Assembly: GCA_009760855.2 (NCBI GenBank)
Contig: WPIO01000016.1
Coordinates: 641,001 to 705,000, forward strand
Direction of reading: 5' to 3'
DNA length: 64,000 nt
From: Cristatella mucedo
Lineage: Eukaryota; Bryozoa; Phylactolaemata; Cristatellidae
Part shown: one piece after another, positions 1 through 11,680 of the stretch
Position numbering within the stretch: the first letter of the stretch is position 1
Layout: each line of letters starts with the position of its first letter
The notes under the pieces: model-generated
Told to the model about the DNA's origin: nothing
Databases searched by the model: none
The model's input: the letters and a program-made list of their open reading frames with translations, nothing else
Made by a program: the position numbers and the translations under genes

Positions 1-944
1 TACGTGCATGCGCGTGCATTGGTCCAGCGACAGGCTCGGGTGGTGGTTAGTCTCCCGGGTTCCTCGCAAGCAAGCCGTCTAGAACGGGGGGACTTGCTCG
101 GCGCGTAAACCTGCAGCTGTGCCCTCCGCCCGCGCCGAGTTCGAGACGTCAAAACGTCAGCCGCTGCGGCCCAGCTGGCCACGCGGCCTTGACTCTGGTC
201 CCTGCGCCATTACAGCGCCACGTAATTTCCGAGCACTTCGCGACGACCTGAATCCGCTTAGCCTGGGCGCTTTGTCCGAGCGCTCGCTTCGCGTTCGCAT
301 AAAGTGCTGGCCCGGCAATCGCCCGAGTGCGCATTCTCCCATCCGCAGACGGCCGGCTCGGGCGCCGCCGCTCTCGCATCTACCGGCGTCAATATCCGCA
401 GACTCGACTCCTCAGGACGCAACGCGCGCGCGCGCGCGAAACACCGTCGGGACGCTCGCGGCGTCGCTCGGCCGAGCGACGCCGCGGAGAGGCCGGCTGG
501 CGTGCCGGCGCCGCGCGCCGCCAGAGCAGCGGGCCGCGGCTGGTAGACTCCGATCCTTGCCGACAAGCTAGCTTGATTGAGTAGGGCCCAGCGTCCCGGA
601 CAGGCACGCGACGCGTCCCATAGGTCTCCAGGCCGCGAGCGGTTCCTATATCGAGCGGCGAGACGCGCAGCTGCGCTTGATCGTGACCGCCAGCCCCTCC
701 GTTTGCCAGTCGACTTCCCAGACGGACGATCGCAATTAGCGACCTTCGCGAAGGCCGGATGTAGCTCCGTTAGCGGCCTCCATAGCGCCGCGTCGGCTGG
801 CGACGGCACCAAAAGGAGAGCTGAGCTGTGTCAGCCGAGCCACGCCCCTTATTGGGGACGCAGAGTTTTAAGCGCACGAATATAGGGCACCATGCCGGGC
901 CGACAATTTCGAGCTTCTTGGGTTAGAACTCCATTGCCACGCCA

Positions 945-1045
945 CGCTGGATTGGCCCGGTGCTTAAGGTGCCTCAAACCAAGATCTAGGTGAATGAAAC
1001 TATGAGGTCGTTGAGGTCGTGGGTTCGAACCCCGTGGCTCTGTTC
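945..1045 (+). mobile_element. SINE-A head only
   Basis: TTGGCCCGGTGCTTAAGGTGC (box A side) and GTCGTGGGTTCGAACCCCGTG (box B), but no SINE tail. Reads as a truncated SINE rather than a tRNA gene. Confidence 0.45.
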
Positions 1046-1559
1046 CGTAGACGGTCTTGCGCCCTCCAGGATCTCGTGCGACCGCCAGGCCGACCTGCTT
1101 CGTAAGAGCCCCGCTTGTTAGCCGCGAAAAGGCAAAAAGTGGCGCTCGCCGCCGCTGCCGCAAACCGGCGGCAGCGGCGGCGAGCTCGGCCACTCTGGCT
1201 GGTTGGCCTCGCGGCGTCCGCTGGCGCGAAGCCGTGCGCGCTCGGCTCGCCGAAGGCGCGCCCACATGAGCGCTAGCGCCTCGAGACGTTCCCGGACGCG
1301 ATCGGGGCAGCATCCGGGCGAGAAGGCGAGTCTTCTGCCCACCCTCGGCGCCCCGGGGCACGCCGCCTCCTTTGCGTCCGAGCCTGTCGGCCTCACCCGC
1401 CGGCCTCACCACTGGGCCCTCTTTGTGGCCGGAACGCCGCCCCGGTGGCCGGTTGTGACGGGGGCGCTCGGAGGCGTCAAAGACAAAACATTCGGCGGAA
1501 CCCAGTCAGCATAGCGGGGGGGGGGGGGCGCCCGCTGAAGGACGGTGCGCCTGAGGCTG

Positions 1560-2005
1560 AGATGAATGGACAGGCTGAGCTGCTGCATCAGTTCAAGCCT
1601 GTTCGCGCCCTCAGGTCCTGTGTGGACAATAAATTAGCTGTCCCATTCCTCCGCTTAAAGACAGTTGGCGACAGAAGCTTTAGCTCTGCAGGTCCTAGAC
1701 TGTCGAACTCGCTTCCACAATTCTTACGCAGCGACAACTACTCTCCAACTGCCGACTATGGCACATCTTTTTCAGCGGTCCTGAACTGCTACTTCTATGC
1801 TACTCACTACCTCAACTGCTCTCCTAACTCTGCTATGCTTCCCACTTTCTCTTTGTTGCGTGAGACGAAGTCTGTTGGCTACCGAATGCGTACCGAAAGC
1901 CGCTTAGGCTGTGAGTGCGCTATACAAAACTCTCCTGCGTAACACCCACATGGTCTTTATGACTTTGTGGAGTTACTGACGGAGATACACCACCAATGGT
2001 CGTCT
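1560..2005 (+). mobile_element. L2-like LINE family D 3' end
   Basis: Encodes FKPVRALRSCVDNKLAVPF, KTVGDRSFSSAGPRLSNSLP and YRMRTESRLGCECAIQNS, then CACCCACATGGTCTTTATG and TTTGTGGAGTTACTGACGG. The RALRSxxD...GDRxFSxxGPRLxNSLP block is the LINE C-terminal consensus. Confidence 0.75.
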
Positions 2006-2977
2006 TTAAGCGCGAGTAGCGGCTCCTAAACGGTCGCCGTTTACCGGGCGTCTCTGAGCCGCTCGCGCGGCGGCCAGCGCTGGCGGCGGTGTCCCTCTCA
2101 AGAGCGCGTCGCTCTCGCGAGGCGCAGGCGCGCGCCGCGGCGCTCGGTCTCGCTCTGTCGCCCGACGCGAGCGACGCTGGCGGCGGGCGACGGCCGCTGC
2201 GACGCGCCATTCGCCTACGTCAGGCGCGGCACCCGCCCGCCGTCGTACGGGTGACGAGAGTGCGGGCCTGCGGCGGCGGCAGCGGCCTGCGCCGTGGACT
2301 GCCGCCGAGAGGCAATTAATTAATAGTTGATACTCATCGAGTGGCATTTCTCTCGGTCCCTCAGCCTCGGTCTCCGAGGACGAGCATGAATCGCCGCCGC
2401 CGCCGCCGCAGCAGCAGCAGCCGGTGCCGTCGGCTCGTGCCGCCGAGCGTGGATTTTTTTTAACGAACCCATCGATTCCCCGCTCAGCCGCCGCCGCCGC
2501 CGCCGCACTCCGTCCCTCGCCTTCCACGGATGAGCGCCCCGAGCGCGGCCGCTGCCGCACCGCGGATCAATCGTGCGCGTGAGGCTCAGCACACGACCGG
2601 CCGCGAGCTCAAGCGAGCCTTCCCTCGTCTGCAGCGGCGAAGCGCCGGCCGTGCGATGGCGCCGCAGCGGACGCCGCCACTACATTGGGCGGGTGTTCGG
2701 CTTAGCTCCAGCCGGCTTTAACCAGGACGACGCCGCCGCCGCCGCTCCGTCTGCGGCCAGCCGCAGTAGCGGCGGCGGCGGCGGCGGCCTGCTGCGGCGG
2801 GCGCGTCCGATCGCCGACGGTTCGGAGCAGACGACTTTTGGCGCTCAGCCGGCCGCACGAGCGCCGACGTAGACCTGAACTAGAGCTGAACTATGACCTG
2901 AACTATGACCTGAACGCAGAGCGAGCGCCGCTGGCGCCGCTCGCTGGCCGCCGCGCCGCGAAGGTGCTCCGCCGTAC

Positions 2978-3143
2978 CTGGGATGGTGACTTTGGAGATC
3001 AGCTTCGCGAGCCTCGCGCCCAAGCCGTGGTCGTGCGCGTCCTCCTGTACGCCGCCGGCTTTGTCGCGGGCGCCCGGCGCCTGCGCCTGACCGCCTCCCG
3101 TCCTCAGCAGGCGGGCCAGGCCGTCGGCGTTGTCGCGCAGCAT
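2978..3143 (-). CDS. Candidate first coding exon in GC-rich DNA, unrecognised protein
   Basis: ATG at 3143 starts 55 codons reading MLRDNADGLARLLRTGGG ... GARLAKLISKVTIP, then donor CCCAG|GTACGG in phase 1. Sequence is helix-like and less repetitive than its surroundings. Upstream is a GCC-rich, CpG-dense stretch that could be a promoter/5' UTR. I do not recognise the family and found no second exon; chance open frames are common at this GC content. Confidence 0.25.
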
Positions 3144-3466
3144 CGCGAGGAGCTCGAGGACTCGCTGGCGGCGGCGGCGGCGGCAGCGGCCGCGGCAGCG
3201 CTAGCACTACGGCGGCCGAGCGCAGGCGCGAGGGAGCCGGCTGTGCGCGACCGCCGGCGAGGCCGCCGCTGCTTCAGAGGCGACGCCCGCGGCTCACGCG
3301 CACTGGGCGCCGACCGCGGCCGAGGCGTCCAACCAATGGGTGAGCGAGCCTCATTGATTGCCCTTTTAAGAGCTACGTCATGAATGCTCAAGTAGATGGA
3401 ATAGCGTCATTGCGTCTCACCCCCCCACTGGACATCGATTCGCGCGTCTGCCTCTGCGGCTGCACT

Positions 3467-3473
<7 letters not shown>

Positions 3474-3517
<44 letters not shown>

Positions 3518-3562
3518 GTCTCTCCCCTCTCCGTCACCCCTCTCTCTCTCTCTCTCTATTTC
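3474..3562. repeat. (CT)n microsatellite
   Basis: Two CT runs (3475-3514 and 3540-3558) separated by a CTGTCTCTCCCC interval. Confidence 0.95.
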
Positions 3563-4906
3563 CTCTCTCTCCCCTCTTTAGTGTCTGCCTGCCCGTCTCT
3601 CTTTCTAGCTACGCCTGATTACGCTGACTCTTTCACGCTATGCTCACTGCCTGATATCCGGCGTAGAGCCTCCGGTAGTCCCACGCCGAAATGCGCGCTC
3701 AAAACAAGCACTTCGTGTGTTACAATAAATTAAAATGGAAATTTCTTAATTGCTGGAATATTGGAAAGATTCGAAAAACCAGGACGATTCGTAGCTCGCT
3801 CTCTCCCTCGCCCAACTCAGTCGGCCGGCACTGGTGTGTTCCGGCGCATTTGCTACCAAGGTCCTCTGCGACTTGGCTATGAAGGGTTACTCGATTGTAA
3901 AATGTGGTCTTTGAAGCATGCAAAATTCCTGCGCCCGCGAGAACACATACGACAATGCAAAAGGACTGAATAAGGTAGCGGGGAGCAGGTAGGTGCACAG
4001 CCTCTTTTTGACTGTCATCAAATAAGATGACTCGCTGTGTCATTTCTTTACTAGACGACATTTAAAACGAGATCTGCCAGCAGTGAGTTTCAGACTTTGA
4101 GAGCATAGGAACTGAACTACCCGTTTGCATCTGTTGGCGGAGACACGGCTGGGTAGCCGTTCAGGGTTTCAGCGTTAATGCAGATTGCGGTCCGAGGCCG
4201 GAAGTTCGGTCCAGTCCTTCGAGTCTCGACAGGCCGAAATAATTTTCTGCACTTATAATGCAGCGCTCGGCTTCAAGCGGACGGATGGCGAAAGCGGCGG
4301 CACGTCGACGACGTCGCGTTGCCGGAACGTCTGGCGCTCTCGTCTGACGCGCGCGCGTCTCACGCAGACGAGCGAGTTGCGAAACGTCTCGCGTACCGAA
4401 GTTCCCACTTGCAGGATTGCCTGAGGCGAACTATCGCTCGCGGCACGGGAGCTCGGCGCGAGAATTCGGCGGCCCGCTACAAGCGAAGGCTAGGCGCTTC
4501 CGGTCATTTAGGCTACGCAAACTGAACGGGGCGGAAGTAAAGACTTGAGAGAACTGACATCCACCAGCCCTTAGCTGACCGCCTAAGCGAGCAAGTCTTC
4601 CCAGCACGCCCAGACTGCCTAAGCCCGGGTATTCTTCCCAGCATGCACTGACTTCCGGAGCGCGCAGCCTCCCCCTGCAGCGCGCCCGAGGCTTGAGGAG
4701 CGCCGCCAGCTGCGGGTGCCGACTTAAGAGCACGTAATTATTTATGTAAACAGCGTGGCTTCTACTATCTATGTGAGTCAAGAGAAGCGTCCCGAGAGAA
4801 AATGGCTCTTTCGTGGCACTTTGCACAGGGGCTGACAGCGCAAGCATTAATTAGCTAGTCATAGCGAGCACAATGCTAGCGCGAACGAGAGCGCAAATGA
4901 CAATTC
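3563..4906. other. No gene recognised
   Basis: Mixed-composition DNA; open frames are short and match nothing. A GC-rich patch lies at about 4260-4700. Confidence 0.5.
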
Positions 4907-5070
4907 CGAGCTGGTTTGGTCCAGCGGTTAGCTGGTGCTCCCTGTCCGGCCAAGATCTGGCTGAGGTCGCAGGCTCAAGCCCCGTCAAGGCATATGTGCA
5001 GCGCCTGAATAGAGATTAAAGTTCTCTTGGGGCGCTATGCAAATAAATTTTATTTATATTTGTTTAATTC
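4907..5070 (+). mobile_element. SINE-A (tRNA-derived head, LINE family C-type tail)
   Basis: Box A-like TGGTTTGGTCCAGCGGTTAG, box B-like GCAGGCTCAAGCCCC, then GCGCCTGAATAGAGATTAA hairpin and GGGGCGCTATGCAAATAAAT. Confidence 0.8.
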
Positions 5071-5374
5071 GCGCGCGCGAAGCTGAGGCTATCGGGAAGT
5101 GGGAGGTTGTTCGCTCCTTTCCGATCGCCAGGTCAGGTGGAGATGACGCCATAGCATCCGGTGAAACGTTTCAGGCTTTCGGACTATGAGAAACTGAAGA
5201 CGCGGCGTCCAGAGGATTTGAAATTATTAGGGGCGCGGGCTACGGACGAGAAGCAGAGGCGCAGCGAGGGGTGGGCATGGCGGGACTGACGTCCCCGGGC
5301 GCCAAGGCGAAGGGGGGATGCCAAAAGCAAATTGGACTGTGCCTAGTTGTAAAAACTTTTTTATGCGAGAATAC

Positions 5375-5690
5375 CAATCTTGTAATGCATCTCCGTCTGT
5401 AACTCCACAAAGCCATAGGGAAAATGTGGGTGTTACGCAGGAGAGTTTTGTGTAGCCACTCACAGCCTAAGCCGCTTTCGGTACGCATTCTGTAGCCAAC
5501 AGATTTCGTCCCACGCAGCAAACAAAAAGTGGTAAGCATAGTTGAGTTGAGGTAGCGAGTAGCCTGGAAGTAGCAGCTCAGGACCGCTGAAAAGGAATGA
5601 GCCATGGTCGGCAGCAGGAGAGCAGTTGTCGTTGCGTAAGAATTGTAGAAGCGAGTTCCACAGTCCCGGACCTGCAGAGCCAAAGCTTCC
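5375..5690 (-). mobile_element. LINE family D 3' end
   Basis: Reverse strand of the family D block, from the tail (CTCCGTCTGTAACTCCACAAA) to GCAGAGCCAAAGC. Confidence 0.75.
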
Positions 5691-5826
5691 GGTCTTTATG
5701 ACTTTGTGGAGTTACTGACGGAGATACATTGCATTACATTTCATTACATTTCATTACATTTCATTACATTTCAATACATTTCATTACATTTCATTACATT
5801 TCATTACATTGCATTGCATTACATTG
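5690..5826 (+). mobile_element. LINE family D tail with expanded ATTACATTTC repeat
   Basis: GGTCTTTATGACTTTGTGGAG tail in plus orientation abutting the minus-strand copy, followed by about nine ATTACATTTC/ACATT repeats. Confidence 0.75.
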
Positions 5827-6239
5827 CTTCTTCTTATTGACGCTCTGGCCGCACACACGCGACTACGCGGAAACACCGAGGGGGGGGGCTTCAACTGCCG
5901 TGCGTTCGGCTGGCGCTCGCAGCGAGACAAGCACGCGGCCGTTCGCCCCATCCGTCCGTCTGCACTCCAACCGCTTTTCTTATCCTCTCGTCCCATCCTG
6001 CCAAGGCCACAGGCGCGTCCTTGGCGTCGCGCCAAGGGCCTTGGCAGGGCCAAGTCAGGGGAAGAGCCGCCGTGCCGCGGCTGAACAGCGACACACTATC
6101 GGACCACACAAGAATGAGAGGGCAATGTTTGTAAGCTGTGATAACCGCAGCTTGAACCTGACGGGAGTTCATGTAGCAAGTCAAGACTACGCTGTCATTA
6201 CCTTTTAGGAACAAGAGGGAGTACCTACTTGTTGCTTTA

Positions 6240-6603
6240 AAGATCAAGTCTGAGGCGGAAAGAGCTGAAGAAAGCCTGTGAAGCCATCACTCTCAAGCAC
6301 TTGACTTTGCAACAATGGGGGAGTGCAAGAGTGGACGCTTTGAAAGCTATCAACGACGGCCTGAGCAGCAATGCAGGAGAAACAAGTGGAAAACTTGAAA
6401 CTGGAAGTGAAGCTGGCACTCCCCTACATTTTATTTTGAACTTCAAGCTTTTAGCTCTATTGCCATTTGGGTACAGTATCTTAAGGAAGGTTGACAGCGT
6501 TCAGAAACTGCTGCAGGATCTAAAGATGAACTTCAAAGACGCCTCTTATGACCTCCACTCTCTTGAGATTGAGCAACAAGACTGCCAAGATGGTTTGGTC
6601 TAG
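6240..6603 (+). mobile_element. hAT-type transposase relic (ZMYM/DUF4371-like C-terminal region)
   Basis: The frame from about 6275 reads AITLKHLTLQQWGSARVDAL and KAINDGL, resembling the conserved L-x-x-TRW-x-x-R-x-A-x-K-A-I segment of hAT-derived transposases. It then reads VDSVQKLLQDLKMNFKDASY, resembling the LQ-x-x-x-x-x-x-x-A helix that follows in the family. A stop precedes it (near 6275), and the copy is cut at its 3' end by a SINE-A insertion. The expected Thr-Arg of TRW is replaced (QQW). Confidence 0.5.
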
Positions 6604-6725
6604 CGGTTAAGGTGCTCGCTCCGACCAAGGTCGTGGGCTCGAGCCCCGAGGCATATGTGAAGCGCCTGGATAGAGATTAAGTTCTCTTGGGGCGCTATAT
6701 AAATGAATTATATTTATTCGATAAG
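6585..6725 (+). mobile_element. SINE-A
   Basis: TGGTTTGGTCTAGCGGTTAAG, GTGGGCTCGAGCCCCGAGG, GCGCCTGGATAGAGATTAAG, GGGGCGCTATATAAATGAAT. The cleanest copy; interrupts the hAT relic. Confidence 0.85.
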
Positions 6726-7627
6726 ACCTAAGCCAACAATCACTGCTAGATTTCTAAAGGAGATTTGAATTGTGAAGAGTTACAGTGTAACGAAGAATCC
6801 GCCTAAGGACGCAGAATTCTGAAGAACTCTCTCCTCAAGATGTTAGTCTCACGGAGGAGACTTAAAGAATAATGAAGAATGGCAAAGACATCTCCGACAA
6901 GAAATTAAAGTTAGGTTTCTTGGAAGCTTCTATTGTTTAGACGTTGATGAAACAGAGCTGTGCAACGAAAAATGTTGCTGTAAAATGCTTTTTACCACAC
7001 GTCACGACTCTACACTAAAGACACAAGTGGAACTCAGTTGTTTCATTGTCAGTTATGGAGAAGATGGCTTCCTAATTTGAGTTGCCTTGCAAGTTATTCT
7101 CACCATAGCCGTATCAGTTGCCAGTTGTTCCCGTTCCTGTAGCCAGCTGAAGATAATCCTCTCGTATCTAAGAGCATAAATGCAGCAAGGTCTACTCTCT
7201 GATTTGGCCTTGTTTATTATGGATAGAAAAACTGAAAAATATTGACTTCAAAGTGTAATATGGTTTGCCACTTTCAAGGTCAGACAAATTTACCTAAGTT
7301 TAAGCTGTGACAGCTACGTTGCACCTAAAACTAAAGTTAATAAAATTTTCTCGACTCTATATGCCTGCTAGCGTGCTTTCTTTTGTATTTCTTCTGTGGT
7401 GAAACTATTTTGCAGCAATTTCGACAAGGGTAGAGGGCGTCATTTGTAGCTGCGTCCCCGGTTTTCGCTGAAAGGTCTCACTACGCCCCTGACCAGAAAG
7501 AGCTCCTAGCTGCACGACCGGGTCGTGTCAGTATTTCATTGGCCGGAGCCAGACGCTGAAAGGGAACAAACTGCAAAGATTACAAAACTCGAAGCTGCAA
7601 GATTGATGCTTAAGGGAGAGCCAGTGC
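6726..7627. other. No gene recognised
   Basis: AT-rich unique-looking DNA without a convincing open frame or repeat family. Confidence 0.5.
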
Positions 7628-7815
7628 TCGAAGTAGCGTGATGTGGCAACTGCATTGCTCCCAAAAGGTGAGCCTAAAAGTTTTGAGCCAACTGTAAGCG
7701 TGATTGCACAGGCCGGTAGACCAGCAAGCAGTGAGTTGCAGAAGTCTAGACGAGATATAACAAATGCGTGGACCTATTCAGATGCAGTACCCCGTCTAAG
7801 CAAGCCCGAATGTTC
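7628..7815 (-). mobile_element. LINE family C fragment (reverse transcriptase C-terminal part)
   Basis: The reverse complement matches the AFVTSRLD-LLAGLP-QLVQ portion of the 23.2-kb copy; both ends truncated. Confidence 0.6.
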
Positions 7816-8669
7816 CATTTCGATTATGGCTATTAGTCCCCTCGGACTAGGAGATGAGCTGTTTCGAGACACCAGGGCAGCGTGGGCAGGTCTGAAGGGG
7901 AAGGCTCAATGTCGTAGGACAAGGAGCCGAGTTTGACGACTGCAGGGGGCAGACTCTCTGATCTTGTCTACCTATTTAAAAAAGATGCTGGAAAAACAAT
8001 CTGCTAAATCGTCAGGACGATCGCTAGATATAATAGAACTGACTTGGAAACACGCAGAATATCGGCAAGCGTCGCGTTGACATTTAACCAGTGAGGTCAG
8101 GTCGGGTCGGAGGTTCTTACAAAAAGCTTCCCAACAACGGCTCTTTAGGCTCCGCTATTCGTATATGTGCTTTAATACCTAAGTGCGTAGGCACTGCAGT
8201 GAGAAATATTTTCGCCGGTGGTCAGATTCGCAGAATTTAGTCATAGTAGAAGTTGACAGCATTCAGTTTCGGGCGAAATACTCGATCAAGAGGGCGACCC
8301 GTGATGTGGATGGGGTCAGGCACACAACCGTCGACAGAAAATGAATCAGCCGATGAGCGAAACTCGGCATGTAAAGGTCAGCTGGGAAATCAAAATGAAT
8401 GTTAAAATCATAACAGTGCGAGAGCGGAACGAGATAGGAAAAATCAAATGCAATACCCAGAGGTTTTCCGCTTTGAGCTTGGCCGATGAGTTCGAACTGG
8501 AGACAGACAGCTTTTGAAAGAACCGACTCATTAGCTAACACTCGACTCATTAGCTAATTAGGGCAATTCTTCATGAAAGTCGATTTATGTAAGGCTTCCA
8601 ACTTGGCACTCCCCTAAATACGCGTTGTCGGCAATTCAAAAACTCGCCAGTGAATCTGTAAACCTTTAG

Positions 8670-8785
8670 ACCATGATTTTACTCACCATTCAATTGCATT
8701 TCCCTTGCAGCAAATGTAAAGCACCTAGAGAGATTAAGTTCTCTGAGGGGGCTTTATCAAGTGCATTATTATTATTATTATTTGT
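8670..8785 (+). mobile_element. LINE family C 3' tail
   Basis: 3' UTR end GCAGCAAATGTAAAGCACC, the AGAGATTAAGTTCTCT hairpin and an (ATT)n tail. Confidence 0.75.
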
Positions 8786-8902
8786 TTATCAAGCATGATT
8801 TTGCTCAACATTCAATTGCATTTCCCTTTGCAGCAAATGTAAAGCGCCTAGAGAGAGATTAAGTTCTCTGAGGGCGCGTTATCAAGTGCATTATTATTAT
8901 TA
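8786..8902 (+). mobile_element. LINE family C 3' tail (second, directly adjoining)
   Basis: Starts within the 3' UTR (TCAAGCATGATTTTGCTC) right after the ATT tail of the previous copy and ends in its own hairpin and ATT tail. Confidence 0.75.
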
Positions 8903-9084
8903 GACAACCGAATGGTTGCATTCAGCAACAAAATCGTTTTAACTGTTCAGCACACCATCCAGCAAAGAGTCTATCAGGGAACAGCCTTATCGACAACAAT
9001 TTGTTAGTCTCAATCTCACCAAAAAACCCTGGTGATCTAGAGAGTCAAATGCTGCTCACATGTTGAGCTCTTGCATACCAGCAT

Positions 9085-9195
9085 TGCTACTTATGCGCAC
9101 CGAAAGCGTACAATTTGAGTGTACTATAGAAAAGACCTGCTTAACGCCCACTTAGTCCCAGTGGCTTTGTCGAGTTACTGGAGGCACGTCAAATT
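9085..9195 (+). mobile_element. LINE family D tail, diverged
   Basis: GCGCACCGAAAGCGTACAAT, TGAGTGTACTATAGAAAAGAC, GGCTTTGTCGAGTTACTGGAG. Confidence 0.55.
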
Positions 9196-11434
9196 ACGTA
9201 ACGTGAAATGTCGCTATTCATGCTGATAAGAGAATAATAAATTTCTGTTGATTTAACGCGTACTTTTTTACTTAGTGACAGAAAAGCCTCGGTGACCACA
9301 ACTCCTTGCAGGGTACAGCAAAAGATTTCCTACGGCAGGCTTTTAACCTGCGACCTCGAGTGCTAGCACCCATCCCTAGCGCTAACATTCACAGCCACCA
9401 CAGCATAACATAGGCACTATCTTTGATTGCAAAAGAATACTTGACATCGAAATCGTTTGGAGACAATGACATGCTACTCCTTTTATTCTGGCAAGAAAAA
9501 AAAAGAATGTTATTCGAAGCTGAAGAGAAATGGCTGACAGAGAGAATTGCTCACCGTCTACAACAACACCACTGCTACTGATATCGAGCGACGTCTAATA
9601 AGACAACGAATAGCCACCGTAGCATTATGTAGGATACAAGATCTACTGCCGGGGCGCTCTCATCATCATCATCTGGTGAAAACCTCAAGGGTTGCGATCT
9701 CGTCTGCTGGGCATCATGGAGGCCGAGAGTCAATCCTAAGGACACCCTAGAGTCACAGTGACGGTGACGGCAAGGGACTGCCGTGAGCGACAACTGTTCG
9801 AATGCCAAATCCATGAAGACATCCAAACAGTTCTGGTATCGAAACATCCGACAGTTGATGTGCTGACATGAAGCAGGAAAAGGACAGCCCACTCTCTGAG
9901 CGCCTCAACGAGTTCGTCTGCGTTCTGTCACTCTGAGCTCCACCACGAGCTGCGCTACACTGCCCACGTTTAGCATATGCTACGACAGACCGGAGGATTG
10001 CAGCTACACATAACCGCAGAGCTAAACGTGTTGGGGAAGATGCTCTCCAGCCAGGCTCAGTCACGTGTCACGTGCGACGCTCGGTTGTAGCAGTGCTGCT
10101 GCTGCATTTCCGTAAAGCAAGTCTGAGTCTGTCTTTCTAAAAGTGATGAACAGAACAAAGGTCATCCAATGTGAACTTGGTCAAGTCACAACTTACTTTA
10201 CTACTCCCCAACTGCTTATCGAGTCACAGCTAAACACGCGGCATTCACGACTGATGGCTGAACGAACTCGGTTGACAGAGACAGGTACACAATGAGATAT
10301 GTATGAGATGGGTATGCGAGCAAAGGGCTGGATTTAGCCGAGGACACAGCAGCAGAGGATGCCTAGGTGGCAGAATATTAAAACGTCCTGACCAAAATCT
10401 GGCCGATAAATGTTTGCACCGTGCCTACTCTTCGGTTGATTGCTGCCCAATCTGGCAGCAAAAGCACGACACACACGATGTAAGAGGAGGAGGAGGACCT
10501 CGGCACGACTGGCAGAGAGGCAGAGCTTGTTACTGGACGCTCAGCACACGTCGTCGCTGTGGCGCTGCTTCCAAATAGGTAAACAGAGTCGAGCAGGGTG
10601 AGGCGGCAGCATTACAGTCGCCAGTCGAACCGGCGTAGTCGCGGGTCGACGGAGCAATCGATCATCAGCTAGAGAAATATCACGAGTCCGCGAGCCCAGC
10701 CACGCCGGGCCAGGAACCGGCAAGGCACGAAGTCGCGTGAGTCGCTTAACCTGCAGCTGCAGGATTCCAGTGGCACACGCAAGCCACTCACAGGCAAGGT
10801 TACAACTAAGGTCAAGAAAAGAGACACAGGCAGGGGTGGTGGAGGAGGTAGTCAAGACATAAGCAAGGAGGTGGTGTCGGCGGCTAGAAGCACAGTGGCA
10901 GCGCTAGACGTAGGATTAGAAGCACAGACTGGGTGAGGTACTTGCCTTAAATCTTAGGCATACCACTTGCAGACTGCCACAGGCGCTTTCGGAGCATGCT
11001 GAAGGTAATGTTTTTGAATATACTTCCGGTCTCTCATACAACCGCTATTCGACAGGCGTCACTCTACTCTTTTGTGATGTCTATGGCCAACAAGAGCGCA
11101 GACGCAGACCCAGCAGAGTTGGAGTAATAATATTAATAATAATAGAAGTACTACTAACAGTAGTGATAAGGCATTTCTATGGCACCCTCAGGCTTAGGCA
11201 GTCTGTCAATGGTGCTGTGCCCAAGAATATGAGAGGGGCATCTTGCCGCCGGCATTGACTTATCTCTCATGGAGCAGGCGACAGCCTAAGGGGGTAGGCT
11301 GCATACTGCATCGACTAGCTTCCTGTGCAACAACAACAGCTGCACAAGCGACATAACCGGATGTGCTAGACGACGAACGAGTAACCGAACGTGCACAAAT
11401 GCTGAAGCGTCGCAAGACGCAGTCACAAATATAT
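9196..11434. other. No gene recognised; downstream of DUSP12
   Basis: Only short frames. A possible degraded SINE-B lies near 9300-9390 (CCTGCGACCTCGAG). Imperfect purine repeats near 10480. Confidence 0.45.
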
Positions 11435-11580
11435 AAATATATATATAATTCATTTATATAGCGCCCAAGAGAACTTAATCTCTATTCAGGCGCTTCACAT
11501 ATGCCTCGGGGCTCGAGCCCACGACCTCAGTCAGACCTTGGTCGGGGCGAGCACCTTAACCGCTAGACCAAACCAGATCG
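11435..11580 (-). mobile_element. SINE-A just downstream of DUSP12
   Basis: Full copy in reverse: AATTCATTTATATAGCGCCC tail, GGGGCTCGAGCCCACGACC box B, ACCTTAACCGCTAGACCAAA box A. Lies 100 bases after the DUSP12 stop, so possibly in its 3' UTR. Confidence 0.85.
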
Positions 11581-11680
11581 CACATAAAGGTGCAGCCGAG
11601 GGCGCGAGCAAAGCAGCAGCAGCAGCTGGGTAGGGCAGAGAAGGGAGCCGGGGCAACAGCACGCCGTCCCTAGAAGCTCA

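Larger units (their letters stand above)
1..3400. other. GC- and CpG-rich region with trinucleotide repeats
   Basis: Long open frames in all six frames are a by-product of the high GC content. GCC/GCG runs occur near 2395-2420, 2490-2510, 2730-2790 and 3165-3200. Contains a SINE head and a LINE D copy. Looks like a CpG island region; no confirmed gene. Confidence 0.5.

Noticed and set aside
945-1045. tRNA gene
   Set aside because: A and B box-like sequences are present, but no cloverleaf can be closed and the same head recurs in SINE copies.
119-3383. Many long open frames on both strands
   Set aside because: GC-rich DNA lacks stop codons; the proteins are Arg/Ala/Pro-rich, overlap in all frames and match nothing. 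Only the 2978-3143 frame was kept, as a weak candidate.
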